Shown piece by piece: positions 32,233 to 40,865 of a stretch of 48,435 bases of DNA. A program made the translations under genes and the position numbers. The stretch's first letter is position 1; every line of letters begins with the position of its first letter. The notes beneath the pieces were generated by a model. That model searched no databases, was not told where the DNA came from, and saw only the letters and a list, made by a program, of their open reading frames with translations. This stretch comes from a virus, in IMG/VR virus record IMGVR_UViG_3300032242_002661, positions 1-48,435 of that record; one strand, written 5' to 3'.

Positions 32233-33861
32233 TTATCTGTAGATTGAATCTTCATCGTCTTCATCATCATAATCATCTTCATCATCTGATAATCTAATAC
32301 CAGGTATTCCACCCAATAATTTAGATAAATCATCATCAGAATTTTCATTATCAATATCGTCTACTTCATTTTCATATTGTGACATTACATCTTCATATTC
32401 TTGGTCTGAAAACATTTTTTCAATTGCACTTACTAAAGTAGAAACAATTGCTTTTGCTCTATCTGTACCCGCCATAATTTCTTTCATTAATGATAAAAAT
32501 TTACGAGCCGGTAATGAGTAAATGTAATGTTGTACCCAATGTTGTAATTCCATTTTTTGTTCTGGATCAATTACAAAATCAGGATGAGCTGCTAAGAACC
32601 TAGACCAAATAGCTGGTCCAAGACGTAAATCCCATAATTCATATTCCAAGACATCTTCATAATCTCTAATTTTACTTAAAAAAGCATCGTGTCTTGGATT
32701 TTCAGGGTCATAACCTGGAAAGTCCATACCTGCAGCTGCAACAACTTTTTGAACTCCTTTAATAACTTCATGAAATAAAACAGGAAAATTAATTCCGGTT
32801 ACAAAAACTTGTGGGATTGATGGGTCGATAGGTTGACCTATAGTATCTACATTATCACCTTCTTGACCTTCTTCACCACCTTCTTCATCATCACCACCAC
32901 CTAGTTCTTCTTCATCATCACCTGATTTTCCAACTTTAGGAAATTGAACCATAGCTTTACCCGCCACAGAACCTTCTAAACTTTTAATTGTTCCGTTATC
33001 AAAATGCCAATAATTTGTATCATTGATTGACATCATTAAAGCATAAAGGTCCATAATATCTGCATTATTAGGTAATGGCCCAATAACTCTTCTAATTTCA
33101 TTTTTAAAATATGAATACAAAGTATATGCTGTATGTGCTGCACCTTGTGTCATTGCGTTGATAAGTCTTCTTTTTGCTCTTTCAAGATTAAAGTTTTCTA
33201 ACTTATCTACATAGTCGTCTTCAACTGCACGATGTTGTACTTGTGGTGCAACATTTTGTACTGGTTCATCCTCAACACTTGGAGCCTCTGGATGTGTATC
33301 ATCAGGTTGTGGCTGAGCAAAATCATCTTTAGGAATATCACCAATATCATTTACACTAATTAATTTAGCGTGAACATTCATTTGACCTTCCGGTATTTTA
33401 TATAATTTAAAAACAGTTTCAACCGCTAATTTTTCCAACTCTGGTCTATGTGCACTTTCAGCTCTTTCAACTTTAGTTAATGCATCATACATTATACTGA
33501 TTAAATTACCATTACCAGTATAATGAGTTGCTTGTTTTACTCTTCTAATTAAATTCGCATAAGCTTCAGATGCTAATTTTTCAGAAAAGTTTTGTCCCCC
33601 TTGTGGTGCAGGCATTGGAACCTTTTTCATTGGGGTATTTTGCGTACTTAAATCTCTAGTTACATTACTATGAGGTCTTTCTGTAAAATTTTTTTCAGCT
33701 TTATCACTTAAATATTCAGGGTTATCATCCGGGTCAACGTCTCTTGAAGGGTCGAAATTTGGATTTTTAACGCTATATTTTAATGTATTTGGGAAATCCA
33801 TTGCCATCTCATTAATATTTGATTCAATCAAATATAGCAACTTTTTTTTAGAAAACCTCAT
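32233..33861 (-). CDS. Tagged virion-type protein upstream of terminase
   Basis: 542 residues. The N-terminal 18 residues, MRFSKKKLLYLIESNINE, look like the shared amphipathic peptide, ending in I-N-E/M. A helical domain (about 90-160, KLASEAYANLIRRVKQATHY and LEKLAVETVFKLYKIPEG) is followed by a Pro/Asp-rich spacer, a second helical domain (about 225-290), a very acidic Gly-rich stretch (DDEEELGGGDDEEGGEEG) and a third helical domain with FPVLFHEVIKGVQKVVAAAG. The C-terminus is Asp/Glu-rich. No known family identified. Position next to packaging genes and the peptide suggest a head-internal or neck protein. Confidence 0.5.
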   Translation of the reverse strand: MRFSKKKLLYLIESNINEMAMDFPNTLKYSVKNPNFDPSRDVDPDDNPEYLSDKAEKNFTERPHSNVTRDLSTQNTPMKKVPMPAPQGGQNFSEKLASEAYANLIRRVKQATHYTGNGNLISIMYDALTKVERAESAHRPELEKLAVETVFKLYKIPEGQMNVHAKLISVNDIGDIPKDDFAQPQPDDTHPEAPSVEDEPVQNVAPQVQHRAVEDDYVDKLENFNLERAKRRLINAMTQGAAHTAYTLYSYFKNEIRRVIGPLPNNADIMDLYALMMSINDTNYWHFDNGTIKSLEGSVAGKAMVQFPKVGKSGDDEEELGGGDDEEGGEEGQEGDNVDTIGQPIDPSIPQVFVTGINFPVLFHEVIKGVQKVVAAAGMDFPGYDPENPRHDAFLSKIRDYEDVLEYELWDLRLGPAIWSRFLAAHPDFVIDPEQKMELQHWVQHYIYSLPARKFLSLMKEIMAGTDRAKAIVSTLVSAIEKMFSDQEYEDVMSQYENEVDDIDNENSDDDLSKLLGGIPGIRLSDDEDDYDDEDDEDSIYR

Positions 33862-33882
33862 TTTTTTTAATGATATTTTAAT

Positions 33883-35217
33883 TTATTTTATTTTTCTAGC
33901 TTCCGCCTGTGGGTTTTGTTTTGGCTCAATTCTTGGCTTGTATGGTCCCGCAGGTTTACCTGGTTTAGTTCCAGGTTTAGTTGTTGGCTTTGGTTTTGTT
34001 GGAGCAGTTGCTGGTGCACTTTCAGCTTGAGGATTTTGCTTTGGCTCAATTCTTGGCTTATAAGGACCTGCTGGTTTACCTGGTTTTGTATCAGGCTTAG
34101 TAACAGGCTTAGTTGGAGCAGTTGCTGGTCCAGCCTCATTACTTTGTTGTTTTGTATTAGCAGACGCTCTAATAGCTTTAGACGTTAAAAAGTCTGGTAA
34201 ATTAGATTTTTTAGCCATACCAGGGTTTGTGTTTTCGGTTAGTTTTTTACTGATTAATTCCATAATTTCATTCTTTGAAGTGAAGTTATGAAAATATTGA
34301 TTTTCTACCAAATTTTTAACCCAATTTTTAGTTTCAACACCTTCTCTTTTAACATTTTTCCACATAGCTGCAGCAGCGACTTTTTTACCGGCTTCTTTAC
34401 TACCATATTTTTTTGCTGCTTTATTAGCAATCATTTCAAATCCTTTTCCCTTTTTACCCACATCACCGCCTTTTTTTGCTTTCTTTACAACTTCACTTTT
34501 CTTTTCTTTAGATAAGCCAGCTGATGGTTTTGATTCATTATTTTGACCTCTTAAAATTTTAAAATCTTGAGCATCAATTTTACCATTATGATTTTTATCT
34601 ATATTCTTTTGTTTACCTACTAATTTTTCATCTAAATGTGTATGGTCACAATTACATTTAGTTTCTGGTTTACCACAACTATCACATATTTTTGTGCTGT
34701 TTTTGGTTACACCTTTTTTATCTTTACTATCAATATTTTTGCTTTTAGTTTTTTCTATAAAATTTTTAGCTCTTGATGATACTGCAGATTGATTACCTTT
34801 TTTATCTTTTATTGGGTTTCCATCATCATCGTAAAAACGCAACATTTCATTTGCATCTTTCTTTTTTTGACCTCTTAATATTTTAAAATCTTGTGAATCA
34901 ATTTTACCATTATGGTTTTTATCTATTTTCTTTTGGTTTCCTTTTAGATTTTCAGATACACCTTCTTTGGTTGCAACAGTAATACCACCATCATTATTTA
35001 AAGTTACAGTACCATCTTTTACACCAAATCCCTGACCTTTTTGTTTAGCTGCGTTTACTTCAGACGCTGAATAAGTTGTGTTATCTACTTTTGATGTAAC
35101 AGCCTCACCTAAAACTCTTTCAGCTAAGCCAAAAATTTGCTTATCAGTAAAATTTACCAATGTATTTGCAGATATACCTTCTTGGATTAATCTGTTTATA
35201 AGTTCAATTCTTTTCAT
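33883..35217 (-). CDS. Tagged protein with duplicated EF-hand loops and Cys/His cluster
   Basis: 444 residues. The N-terminus KRIELINRLIQEGISANTLV is tag-like, with an L-G-E/A site at 38-39. Two copies of IDKNHNGKIDSQDFKILRGQ (loops at 99-110 and 207-218) have EF-hand spacing D-x-N-x-N-G-x-I-x-x-x-D. Between them C178, C181, C188, C190, H192 and H194 could bind zinc. A basic domain follows (NKAAKKYGSKEAGKKVAAAA), widely seen in phage proteins. The C-terminus is a duplicated 38-40-residue unit with KPGKPAGPYKPRIEPKQNPQ. Modular assembly is evident, function unknown. It overlaps the 35214 gene by 4 bases. Confidence 0.5.
   Translation of the reverse strand: MKRIELINRLIQEGISANTLVNFTDKQIFGLAERVLGEAVTSKVDNTTYSASEVNAAKQKGQGFGVKDGTVTLNNDGGITVATKEGVSENLKGNQKKIDKNHNGKIDSQDFKILRGQKKKDANEMLRFYDDDGNPIKDKKGNQSAVSSRAKNFIEKTKSKNIDSKDKKGVTKNSTKICDSCGKPETKCNCDHTHLDEKLVGKQKNIDKNHNGKIDAQDFKILRGQNNESKPSAGLSKEKKSEVVKKAKKGGDVGKKGKGFEMIANKAAKKYGSKEAGKKVAAAAMWKNVKREGVETKNWVKNLVENQYFHNFTSKNEIMELISKKLTENTNPGMAKKSNLPDFLTSKAIRASANTKQQSNEAGPATAPTKPVTKPDTKPGKPAGPYKPRIEPKQNPQAESAPATAPTKPKPTTKPGTKPGKPAGPYKPRIEPKQNPQAEARKIK
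33899..34132 (-). repeat. Direct duplication at the 3' end of the 33883 gene
   Basis: Two direct copies of about 115 bases encode a Pro/Lys/Thr-rich unit containing PGKPAGPYKPRIEPKQNPQA. The core is nearly identical at protein level and differs by scattered synonymous bases. Confidence 0.7.
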
Positions 35218-35615
35218 GATTCTTCAATTTTAATTTCTTCTTTTATTAAAATATAATCTCTATTTTTTAATTTTTTTGTAACATTTTCTAGACTTTCACC
35301 GAATTTAAATGTTAATCTAACCTCTTCATTTTCAAAATCAAATTTTTCCCAAGCTAAAGCAACTACACCATCCACAGCGTCAATAACTCCGAAATAATCG
35401 GAGTCTTGAATCAATTCTAATTGTAAATTTGTATTTTTTAAAAGACCGACTAAACTAATATACTCTATGTCTGGTGATTTTGTTCTTGATGATGCTGATG
35501 ATGGTATTACAAACCATTCTCCGTTATCAATTTCCGTTGATTCACTAAAAATGAATTCGTATTGTTTTTGACCTTTATAATCAGCGCCAATTTCATTGAC
35601 ATAGATAAGATGCAT
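35214..35615 (-). CDS. Unknown small beta-rich protein
   Basis: 133 residues, acidic and probably beta-rich: HLIYVNEIGADYKGQKQYEF, IFSESTEIDNGEWFVIP, DIEYISLVGLLKNTNLQLEL, then ALAWEKFDFENEEVRLTFKF and a charged end. It contains no tag and no recognisable motif. It lies between two Pro-rich virion-type genes, overlapping the downstream one by 4 bases and starting 4 bases after the upstream one, so they form one unit. Structural role by context only. Confidence 0.5.
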   Translation of the reverse strand: MHLIYVNEIGADYKGQKQYEFIFSESTEIDNGEWFVIPSSASSRTKSPDIEYISLVGLLKNTNLQLELIQDSDYFGVIDAVDGVVALAWEKFDFENEEVRLTFKFGESLENVTKKLKNRDYILIKEEIKIEES

Positions 35616-35619
35616 TTTA

Positions 35620-36666
35620 TTAATTAAAATATTTGCTTAAAGTTTCACCTATTGCGTTCTTTATTTCGTCTAAATCCAATTCTTTTGTTTCATCATGCTG
35701 CATATCTTCAGAATCAAAATCACCATCTTCTTTTATAGCATATTTTGATAAATCAATTTCATTGTTTGGAACTGGTGAATTAATAAATTCATCTAATGAT
35801 GCCATTGGATCATTTTCATTCATTTCAGTAGGTGCAGGAGCAGGTGCAGGTTCATCTGAACTTGGTTCACCTGATGACATATCATCAGAACCCATATCGC
35901 TATCACCATCTAATCCTCTTTCTTTTTCTTCTCTTTCAAAACGTTTTGCTATTTCTTCAATATCTTCGTCATCTAATTTTTTTAAATCAACTGCAGAAAT
36001 AATCATGTTTAAAACATATTTTATATCATCACTTTCTAACTTTTGATGTTGGTCTCTTAATTCTTGACCTAATTTACCAGCAAATTTTTGAATTTCTGCC
36101 ATATACGAAGATGGTTTTCCTTCTCCATCAACAGCACTTGTATCATTAGTTGCTGATGAATCTGTTGGAGCTGCTGAAGCATCTGGTGATGCTGGTGCTG
36201 GCTCAGCTGCAGGTGCGGGAGGCATATCACTTGAAGGTGCTGGCGCTGGAGGTGGTGGAGGAGGAGTATCCATAGAAGGAGCCGGTGAAGGTGCTTCTGT
36301 TTGTGTACCACCTTGAGGTTTTTGTTTTAAAACGTATTTTGTTGACTCTTGTAATTGTAATTCTTCTTGACCTTTAATAAATTCTAATCTTTTATATGCT
36401 TCTGCATATGAACTAAATTTATTTTTGTTCTTCATGAACATACCACCTATATAATCTAATGAAGATTCATTTAAACCGCTTTTTACATAGTATCCGTCTT
36501 TTTCTTTAACGATACCATAAACGTTTCCGTTAACCGATTCTTCAACTAATTCAGCATTAGTTTTTTTACTTTTTGTATTATTGTTGTAGTATGCTAATTC
36601 TAGGATTCTTTTTAATTTTTCATCCACGTTTAATTTTTCACTACCTAAAGGTTTGTATTCTCCCAT
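35620..36666 (-). CDS. Virion-type protein with Pro/Ala linker
   Basis: 348 residues. Residues 1-115 hold a small domain with a GYYVKSGLNESSLDYIGGMF stretch, L-N-E/S and L-Q-E/S sites. A Pro/Ala/Ser linker (about 120-180, with a run of PPPPPPAPAP) leads to a helical domain (SYMAEIQKFAGKLGQELRDQ, then DDIKYVLNMIISAVDLKKLD), a second linker with Asp/Ser/Pro, and an acidic C-terminus. The helical domain occurs in uncharacterised T4-type phage proteins in my memory. TATTTATA is 36 bases upstream. It starts the leftward operon that runs into the 33883 and 32233 genes. Function unknown. Confidence 0.5.
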   Translation of the reverse strand: MGEYKPLGSEKLNVDEKLKRILELAYYNNNTKSKKTNAELVEESVNGNVYGIVKEKDGYYVKSGLNESSLDYIGGMFMKNKNKFSSYAEAYKRLEFIKGQEELQLQESTKYVLKQKPQGGTQTEAPSPAPSMDTPPPPPPAPAPSSDMPPAPAAEPAPASPDASAAPTDSSATNDTSAVDGEGKPSSYMAEIQKFAGKLGQELRDQHQKLESDDIKYVLNMIISAVDLKKLDDEDIEEIAKRFEREEKERGLDGDSDMGSDDMSSGEPSSDEPAPAPAPTEMNENDPMASLDEFINSPVPNNEIDLSKYAIKEDGDFDSEDMQHDETKELDLDEIKNAIGETLSKYFN

Positions 36667-36702
36667 TTTTTTAAATTTGTTAAGATAAACTTATTCTTAT
36701 CA

Positions 36703-36710
36703 TATAAATA
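36703..36710 (-). promoter_or_regulatory. Late box TATTTATA before the 36666 start
   Basis: Exact copy, 36 bases before the ATG at 36666; it opens the operon of three virion-type genes before terminase. Confidence 0.55.
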
Positions 36711-36739
36711 CATAGATATACGAAAAAAAATAAGGTTCT

Positions 36740-37495
36740 TTATTGTGTTATAGACAATTTTTTGTCTGTTAATTGTTTTTTTAAGTTTAATAATTTCTCA
36801 ATATATCCATTTCTTCTTAATAATTTAAATGTCAAATTTTCATAAGAATACTCACCACCATCGTCTAATCCACTCTGTCTAAACGCTTTAATTTTTTTTC
36901 TAAGATTATCTATTTTATCAAGAATATCCATAGTTTTTGATTTTTTAATTAAAGAATCAATCTTTTTTGCATATTCTTCACCTTTTTCTAATATCTTTCT
37001 ATCGTCAATTTTAGGGGCATTTTTCTTAGGTTTTACAACCCAATTGTTATGTAAAATAGAATAAACTCCAGAAGATATATGAGGTTCTTTTACATCCTGA
37101 ACATACATTTCCACATCAAAACCTTTTACAATCACATTATGATTTTCATTCCATACATTCTTTTTTGCATCAAAAAACTCTTTTACTAAATCTTTTGGGT
37201 ATTCCAATTCATCAAAATCAATCAAAATATGTAAATCAACATCTGAAAAATTTGACCAATTGTAATTTGCTAATGAACCAGTTAAAACAATATCATGTAC
37301 AAAAAATTCAACACCTAGAGACTCAATAAAGTTATCTGAAATTTCTAATAATTTTTTTCTGATTTCGTCTCGCATCATCGGAGTTTTATCAAATAATTCA
37401 AATATATTTTCAGATAGATTATCTTTAGATTTGAATGATTTGATAATCTTTTTATCTGTTTCTTTATCTTCAATTAATTCTTCAAATAGACTCAT
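36740..37495 (-). CDS. Pol beta-type nucleotidyltransferase
   Basis: 251 residues. The signature VLTGSLANYNWSNFSDVDLH (about 70-89) gives h-G-S then D-x-D (Asp85, Asp87), the metal-binding start of the polymerase-beta nucleotidyltransferase fold. A third acidic residue may be in VKGFDVEMYVQD. The C-terminal half is helical with a basic end. Family members add nucleotides to RNA, protein or antibiotics, and the substrate here cannot be told. It overlaps the KTSC gene by 4 bases, suggesting a joint role. Confidence 0.7.
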   Translation of the reverse strand: MSLFEELIEDKETDKKIIKSFKSKDNLSENIFELFDKTPMMRDEIRKKLLEISDNFIESLGVEFFVHDIVLTGSLANYNWSNFSDVDLHILIDFDELEYPKDLVKEFFDAKKNVWNENHNVIVKGFDVEMYVQDVKEPHISSGVYSILHNNWVVKPKKNAPKIDDRKILEKGEEYAKKIDSLIKKSKTMDILDKIDNLRKKIKAFRQSGLDDGGEYSYENLTFKLLRRNGYIEKLLNLKKQLTDKKLSITQ

Positions 37496-37737
37496 GATGA
37501 TTTTTTATACTTATGGTTTTTAGCGATACTTTCATTAAAAAATTTTCCTTGTGACTCTGCCATTCTTAATTTAGTGAATTTAGCCCAAGGTACTTTATCG
37601 TATACATAAATACTTCCATTGTTGAATGTAATTGTTAACTCTTCCGTTTCTGTATTATATACTGCTAATTTAATATTAGAAGATTGTACCTCAACAATTA
37701 TAAGTTTACCATCTATTTTTTCTGAAATTATACCCAT
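37492..37737 (-). CDS. KTSC-domain protein, copy 2
   Basis: 81 residues from the ATG at 37737. A longer frame reaches 37806 but would start next to the preceding terminator, and the paralogue has the same length as the short form. The KTSC pattern is clear: VQSSNIKLAVYNTETEELTI, then TFNNGSIYVYDKVPWAKFTK and RMAESQGKFFNESIAKNHKY. The domain is related to the C-terminal part of some lysyl-tRNA synthetases and is often a stand-alone small protein; RNA binding is suspected. Its stop overlaps the nucleotidyltransferase start. Its neighbour at 37838 is a paralogue. Confidence 0.72.
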   Translation of the reverse strand: MGIISEKIDGKLIIVEVQSSNIKLAVYNTETEELTITFNNGSIYVYDKVPWAKFTKLRMAESQGKFFNESIAKNHKYKKSS

Positions 37738-37811
37738 ATTATATGTTTTAATTAATATAGATAAATAATAACAAACAATAAATTGGTTTTGAGATAATAT
37801 GTACAAAAAAA

Positions 37812-37832
37812 AACCCTCGAAAATCGAGGGTT
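37812..37832 (-). terminator. Terminator between the two KTSC genes
   Basis: AACCCTCGA-(3)-TCGAGGGTT is a perfect 9-bp stem; on the minus strand TTTTTTT follows. It ends transcripts of the 37838 gene. Confidence 0.85.
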
Positions 37833-37837
37833 AATTT

Positions 37838-38089
37838 TTAGATTGTTCTAACCTTTTTGTATTTAAAGGCTTTGGTAATATTTTCATTTAAAAACTTACC
37901 TTGAGACTTAGCAAGTCTAAACTTAGTGAAAATTGTTGATGGAACGTTTTGGTACTCATAAATGCTACCGTTAACAAACGCTACTCTTAAATTTTCTTTT
38001 AAAGCGTCGTAAGATGCTTTAGTCAAGCTAGTGGAACGGATTGAAACTTCAATCATGCGACCACTGATTTTTTCTTTTTTTACTGACAT
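37838..38089 (-). CDS. KTSC-domain protein, copy 1
   Basis: 83 residues. It has the same plan as the 37492 gene: IEVSIRSTSLTKASYDALKE, LRVAFVNGSIYEYQNVPSTI, then FTKFRLAKSQGKFLNENITK. Identity between the two copies is highest in the NGSIY and SQGKF-x-NE blocks. They are separated by a terminator, so each may be controlled separately. AATTTATA, a weak late-box-like sequence, lies just before the ATG. Function unknown, possibly RNA-related. Confidence 0.72.
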   Translation of the reverse strand: MSVKKEKISGRMIEVSIRSTSLTKASYDALKENLRVAFVNGSIYEYQNVPSTIFTKFRLAKSQGKFLNENITKAFKYKKVRTI

Positions 38090-38157
38090 GGTGTATAAAT
38101 TTTATATTATAATTTACACAATGTTTTTCATAAAAAAAAATTTTAAGGCAAAAAAAA

Positions 38158-38175
38158 TCCCCGATTTCTCGGGGA
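38158..38175 (-). terminator. Terminator after Hsp20
   Basis: TCCCCGA-(4)-TCGGGGA is a perfect 7-bp stem; the minus-strand loop is GAAA and the U-tract is TTTTTTTT. The stem-loop is nearly the same as that behind the capsid gene. Confidence 0.85.
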
Positions 38176-38179
38176 CTTC

Positions 38180-38545
38180 TTAGTTAAGGGAGATTAAACG
38201 CTCAAGATTTTTCTTCTTATCAATTGGTAATGAAATAGTTAGGACACCATTCTCAACTTTTCCTTCGATGTTTTTTTCTTGCACATCTTCAGGAATGTCA
38301 TAGGCTTTTACAAATGAGCCAATAAATTGATGATTCTTATCGCCTTCATTTTTCTCATAGGTAATTTTTAATACACCTTCCTTAATTGAGATTTTTAAAT
38401 CTTCCTTAGCTAAACCAGGAACACTAATCGAAACAACATAACCAGTTTCATCTTTTTGGATATTAGTTTCTGGTGTTCTAAAAAATTTAGATTCGAATGC
38501 ACTATCGAATCCTTGAAAAAATGGGTCTTTAAATAATCGTATCAT
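38180..38545 (-). CDS. Hsp20 small heat-shock chaperone
   Basis: 121 residues, short for the family (usually 140-160). The alpha-crystallin domain is visible: TNIQKDETGYVVSISVPGLA, KEDLKISIKEGVLKITYEKN, then VKAYDIPEDVQEKNIEGKVE and NGVLTISLPI, with the A-x-x-x-N-G-V-L motif as VENGVLTISLP. The N-terminal arm is brief (RLFKDPFFQGFDSAF). Small Hsps hold unfolding proteins; several T4-type phages carry one. It is divergent from the ClpC-like gene, 153 bases away, so chaperone and unfoldase may be expressed from one control region. The C-terminal I-x-I/V motif is not obvious. Confidence 0.85.
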   Translation of the reverse strand: MIRLFKDPFFQGFDSAFESKFFRTPETNIQKDETGYVVSISVPGLAKEDLKISIKEGVLKITYEKNEGDKNHQFIGSFVKAYDIPEDVQEKNIEGKVENGVLTISLPIDKKKNLERLISLN

Positions 38546-38646
38546 AGTATATAATTTTTTTTTACATAATATTCAAACATTATACCATCAAATTAATTTA
38601 GACAATATGACATATTTTTTTAATATAATAAGTCAAATTGACATTT

Positions 38647-38678
38647 TTTGTTTTTTAGAACAATTTGTGTTATGTTTG
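38647..38678 (+). promoter_or_regulatory. Host-type promoter of the ClpC-like gene
   Basis: TTTG (38647-38650), 20 bases, then TATGTTTG (38671-38678): both elements of the Bacteroidota housekeeping promoter (TTTG and TAnnTTTG) at the right spacing, 20 bases before the ATG. Confidence 0.75.
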
Positions 38679-38698
38679 TTGTAAATAAACTTTAACCT

Positions 38699-40720
38699 AT
38701 GTCAGTAGATTTTTTTGATGAGAATTCATCATCCCCAAACACACGTAGAACAAAGAAAGGTTCTACAACACCGATATTAGATAACTTCTCTCGTGACCTA
38801 ATTAAAATGGCTGAAGAGGGTAAGATTGATCCTATTGTTGGTAGAGATAAAGAAGTTAAGAGAATTGCACAGATTCTTTCTAGAAAAAAGAAAAACAATG
38901 CTGTTATTGTTGGTGATGCTGGTGTAGGTAAATCTGCACTGGTTGAAAAACTTGCGTTATTAATTCACAAAGGTGAATGTCCAACTAATTTATTAGACAA
39001 AAGATTAGTTTCATTAGATTTAACTGCGCTTGTTGCTGGTACAAAATACAGAGGACAATTTGAAGAAAGAATAAAAGCAATATTAAACGAATTACAAGAA
39101 ATTACAAATGTAATTGTGTTTATTGATGAATTACATACTATGGTTGGTGCTGGTAATGCTAGTGGTGCAATGGATGCTGCGAATATTTTAAAACCTGCAT
39201 TAGCAAGAGGTGAAATTCAATGTATTGGCGCCACAACGTTAGATGAATTTAAAAAACATATTGAAAAGGATGGTGCATTAGTTCGACGTTTTCAAAAAAT
39301 TATTTTAAATGAACCAACACAAGATGAAACAATTGAAATTCTTGTAAATTTAAAACCATCCTATGAAAATTATCATAAAGTATCTTACGAAGATGGCGTA
39401 ATAGAAAACATTGTAAAACTTTCACATCGTTACATTACCGATAAACAATTTCCTGATAAGGCAATTGATATTCTTGATGAATTAGGGTCAGAAAAAAAAG
39501 TATCTACCAAAATTCCTGAAATTATTGAAAAATTAAAAAAGGATTCTGATGATATTAAAATACAAAAATTACAAGTTGTAAAAAATCAAGATTACGAACA
39601 AGCGGCTAGATTACGTGATGAAGAGAAAAAAATTATTGAAAAATTAGAAGCTGAAAAAATTAAGTGGGCTGAAAAACAAAAGAATAACAAAATTCCAATC
39701 ATTGTTGAAGATGTATACGAAATTATATCAGAAATGACTGGTGTTCCAATTACTAAATTAGATTCAAAAGAAACACAAAAACTTTTGAATATGGAAGATG
39801 TTTTATCAGCTAAAGTAATTGGACAAGATGAAGCAATTAAAACAATATCAAAAGCAATAAGAAGAAATCGAGTTGGTATCAAAGAAGGTAACAAACCAAT
39901 TGGTTCATTTATTTTTATGGGTTCAACTGGTGTAGGTAAAACATTCTTAGCTAAATCAATTGCTGAAATTTTATTTGGTGACCCTGATAAAATCATCAGA
40001 GTTGATATGAGTGAGTTTATGGAAAAACATGCTGTATCAAAATTAATTGGTTCACCTCCAGGATATGTTGGTTATGATGAAGGTGGTCAATTAACTGAAC
40101 GTGTTAAAAACAATCCCTTTTCTGTAATTTTATTTGATGAAATTGAAAAAGCTCATAAAGATGTTTTTAATATTTTATTGCAAATTTTAGATGAAGGTCA
40201 TCTCACAGATTCATTTGGTAGAAAAATTAATTTTACTAATACAATTGTAATTTTAACATCAAATGTTGGTGCAAAAAAAGTATCTGAATTTGGTGGAGGC
40301 GTAGGATTCTCAACATCATCTTCAGAACAACAAAAATATGAAGTTAGAAAATCAATGATTCAAAAATCATTAAAACAACAATTCAATCCTGAATTTTTAA
40401 ATCGTATTGATGATGTGATTTTATTTAATGCTTTAAATGATGAAACATTAAATAAAATTATTAATAATGAAATGGCAAAATTAGTTAAACGTTTAACTGA
40501 TAAAAATTACAACATATCATTTGACAAGTCCGTATACACAAAAATTTACGAACTGAACAAACAAGAAGAATATGGTGCAAGACCATTAAAGAGAATTATA
40601 CAAAATTTTATTGAAGATTTTTTGAGTGAAGAAATTTTAAAAAGCAATATTGTTGAAAAAATTGCAACAACAATCAAATGCAAAGACGGAAAATTAACAA
40701 TTCATAAAAAAAATGCTTAA
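38699..40720 (+). CDS. clpC: ClpC-like AAA+ unfoldase
   Basis: 673 residues. It has no Clp-N domain, so is shorter than host ClpC (about 840). D1: Walker A GDAGVGKS (72-79), Walker B VIVFIDELHT (138-147), Arg finger region. UVR-like middle NQDYEQAARLRDEEKKIIEK (about 296-315). D2: GSTGVGKT (408-415), ILFDEIEKAH (477-486) and SPPGYVGYDEGG. The loop FGGGVGFSTSS carries VGF (535-537), the tripeptide used to dock on ClpP. The protein could join host ClpP. A host-type promoter precedes it. Family call strong; the ClpP link is inferred. Confidence 0.92.
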   Translation: MSVDFFDENSSSPNTRRTKKGSTTPILDNFSRDLIKMAEEGKIDPIVGRDKEVKRIAQILSRKKKNNAVIVGDAGVGKSALVEKLALLIHKGECPTNLLDKRLVSLDLTALVAGTKYRGQFEERIKAILNELQEITNVIVFIDELHTMVGAGNASGAMDAANILKPALARGEIQCIGATTLDEFKKHIEKDGALVRRFQKIILNEPTQDETIEILVNLKPSYENYHKVSYEDGVIENIVKLSHRYITDKQFPDKAIDILDELGSEKKVSTKIPEIIEKLKKDSDDIKIQKLQVVKNQDYEQAARLRDEEKKIIEKLEAEKIKWAEKQKNNKIPIIVEDVYEIISEMTGVPITKLDSKETQKLLNMEDVLSAKVIGQDEAIKTISKAIRRNRVGIKEGNKPIGSFIFMGSTGVGKTFLAKSIAEILFGDPDKIIRVDMSEFMEKHAVSKLIGSPPGYVGYDEGGQLTERVKNNPFSVILFDEIEKAHKDVFNILLQILDEGHLTDSFGRKINFTNTIVILTSNVGAKKVSEFGGGVGFSTSSSEQQKYEVRKSMIQKSLKQQFNPEFLNRIDDVILFNALNDETLNKIINNEMAKLVKRLTDKNYNISFDKSVYTKIYELNKQEEYGARPLKRIIQNFIEDFLSEEILKSNIVEKIATTIKCKDGKLTIHKKNA

Positions 40721-40748
40721 ATATTTAGTATTTTTTAAAAATTATATA

Positions 40749-40756
40749 TATTTATA
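40749..40756 (+). promoter_or_regulatory. Late box before the possible small RNA
   Basis: TATTTATA, plus orientation, with no start codon close by. The nearest candidate target is the hairpin-bearing sequence 40757-40858, and the lipoprotein start is 147 bases downstream. Confidence 0.45.
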
Positions 40757-40858
40757 TTCTTGTAGGTTCTCTTTGTCGATTACCTTTTCGTTTTTAAAAG
40801 TAAGTGGGGTTGAACCCACCGAAAGACCTTAAACCCCGACATCTCGTTGGGGTTTTTT
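40757..40858 (+). ncRNA. Possible small RNA or attenuator
   Basis: About 100 bases between a TATTTATA box and a strong terminator, with no credible reading frame. GTGGG-(6)-CCCAC (40804-40819) forms one hairpin and the terminator stem (40832-40854) another. GGGGTT of the first could pair with AACCCC of the second, giving two exclusive folds as in attenuators. It could be a free small RNA or a leader of the 40904 lipoprotein gene. I recognise no known RNA family. Confidence 0.4.
40832..40858 (+). terminator. Terminator between ClpC-like and lipoprotein genes
   Basis: AACCCCGAC-ATCTC-GTTGGGGTT is a 9-bp stem including a G-U wobble, followed by a run of T. Directed at plus-strand transcripts. 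Confidence 0.85.
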
Positions 40859-40865
40859 ATTTAAA

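Noticed and set aside
37738-37806. Upstream extension of the second KTSC gene
   Set aside because: The extra 23 codons begin next to the preceding terminator, and the paralogue lacks them.
40800-40860. tRNA or T-arm
   Set aside because: The GTGGG hairpin has a 6-base loop without TTCRA, and no acceptor or anticodon arms are present.
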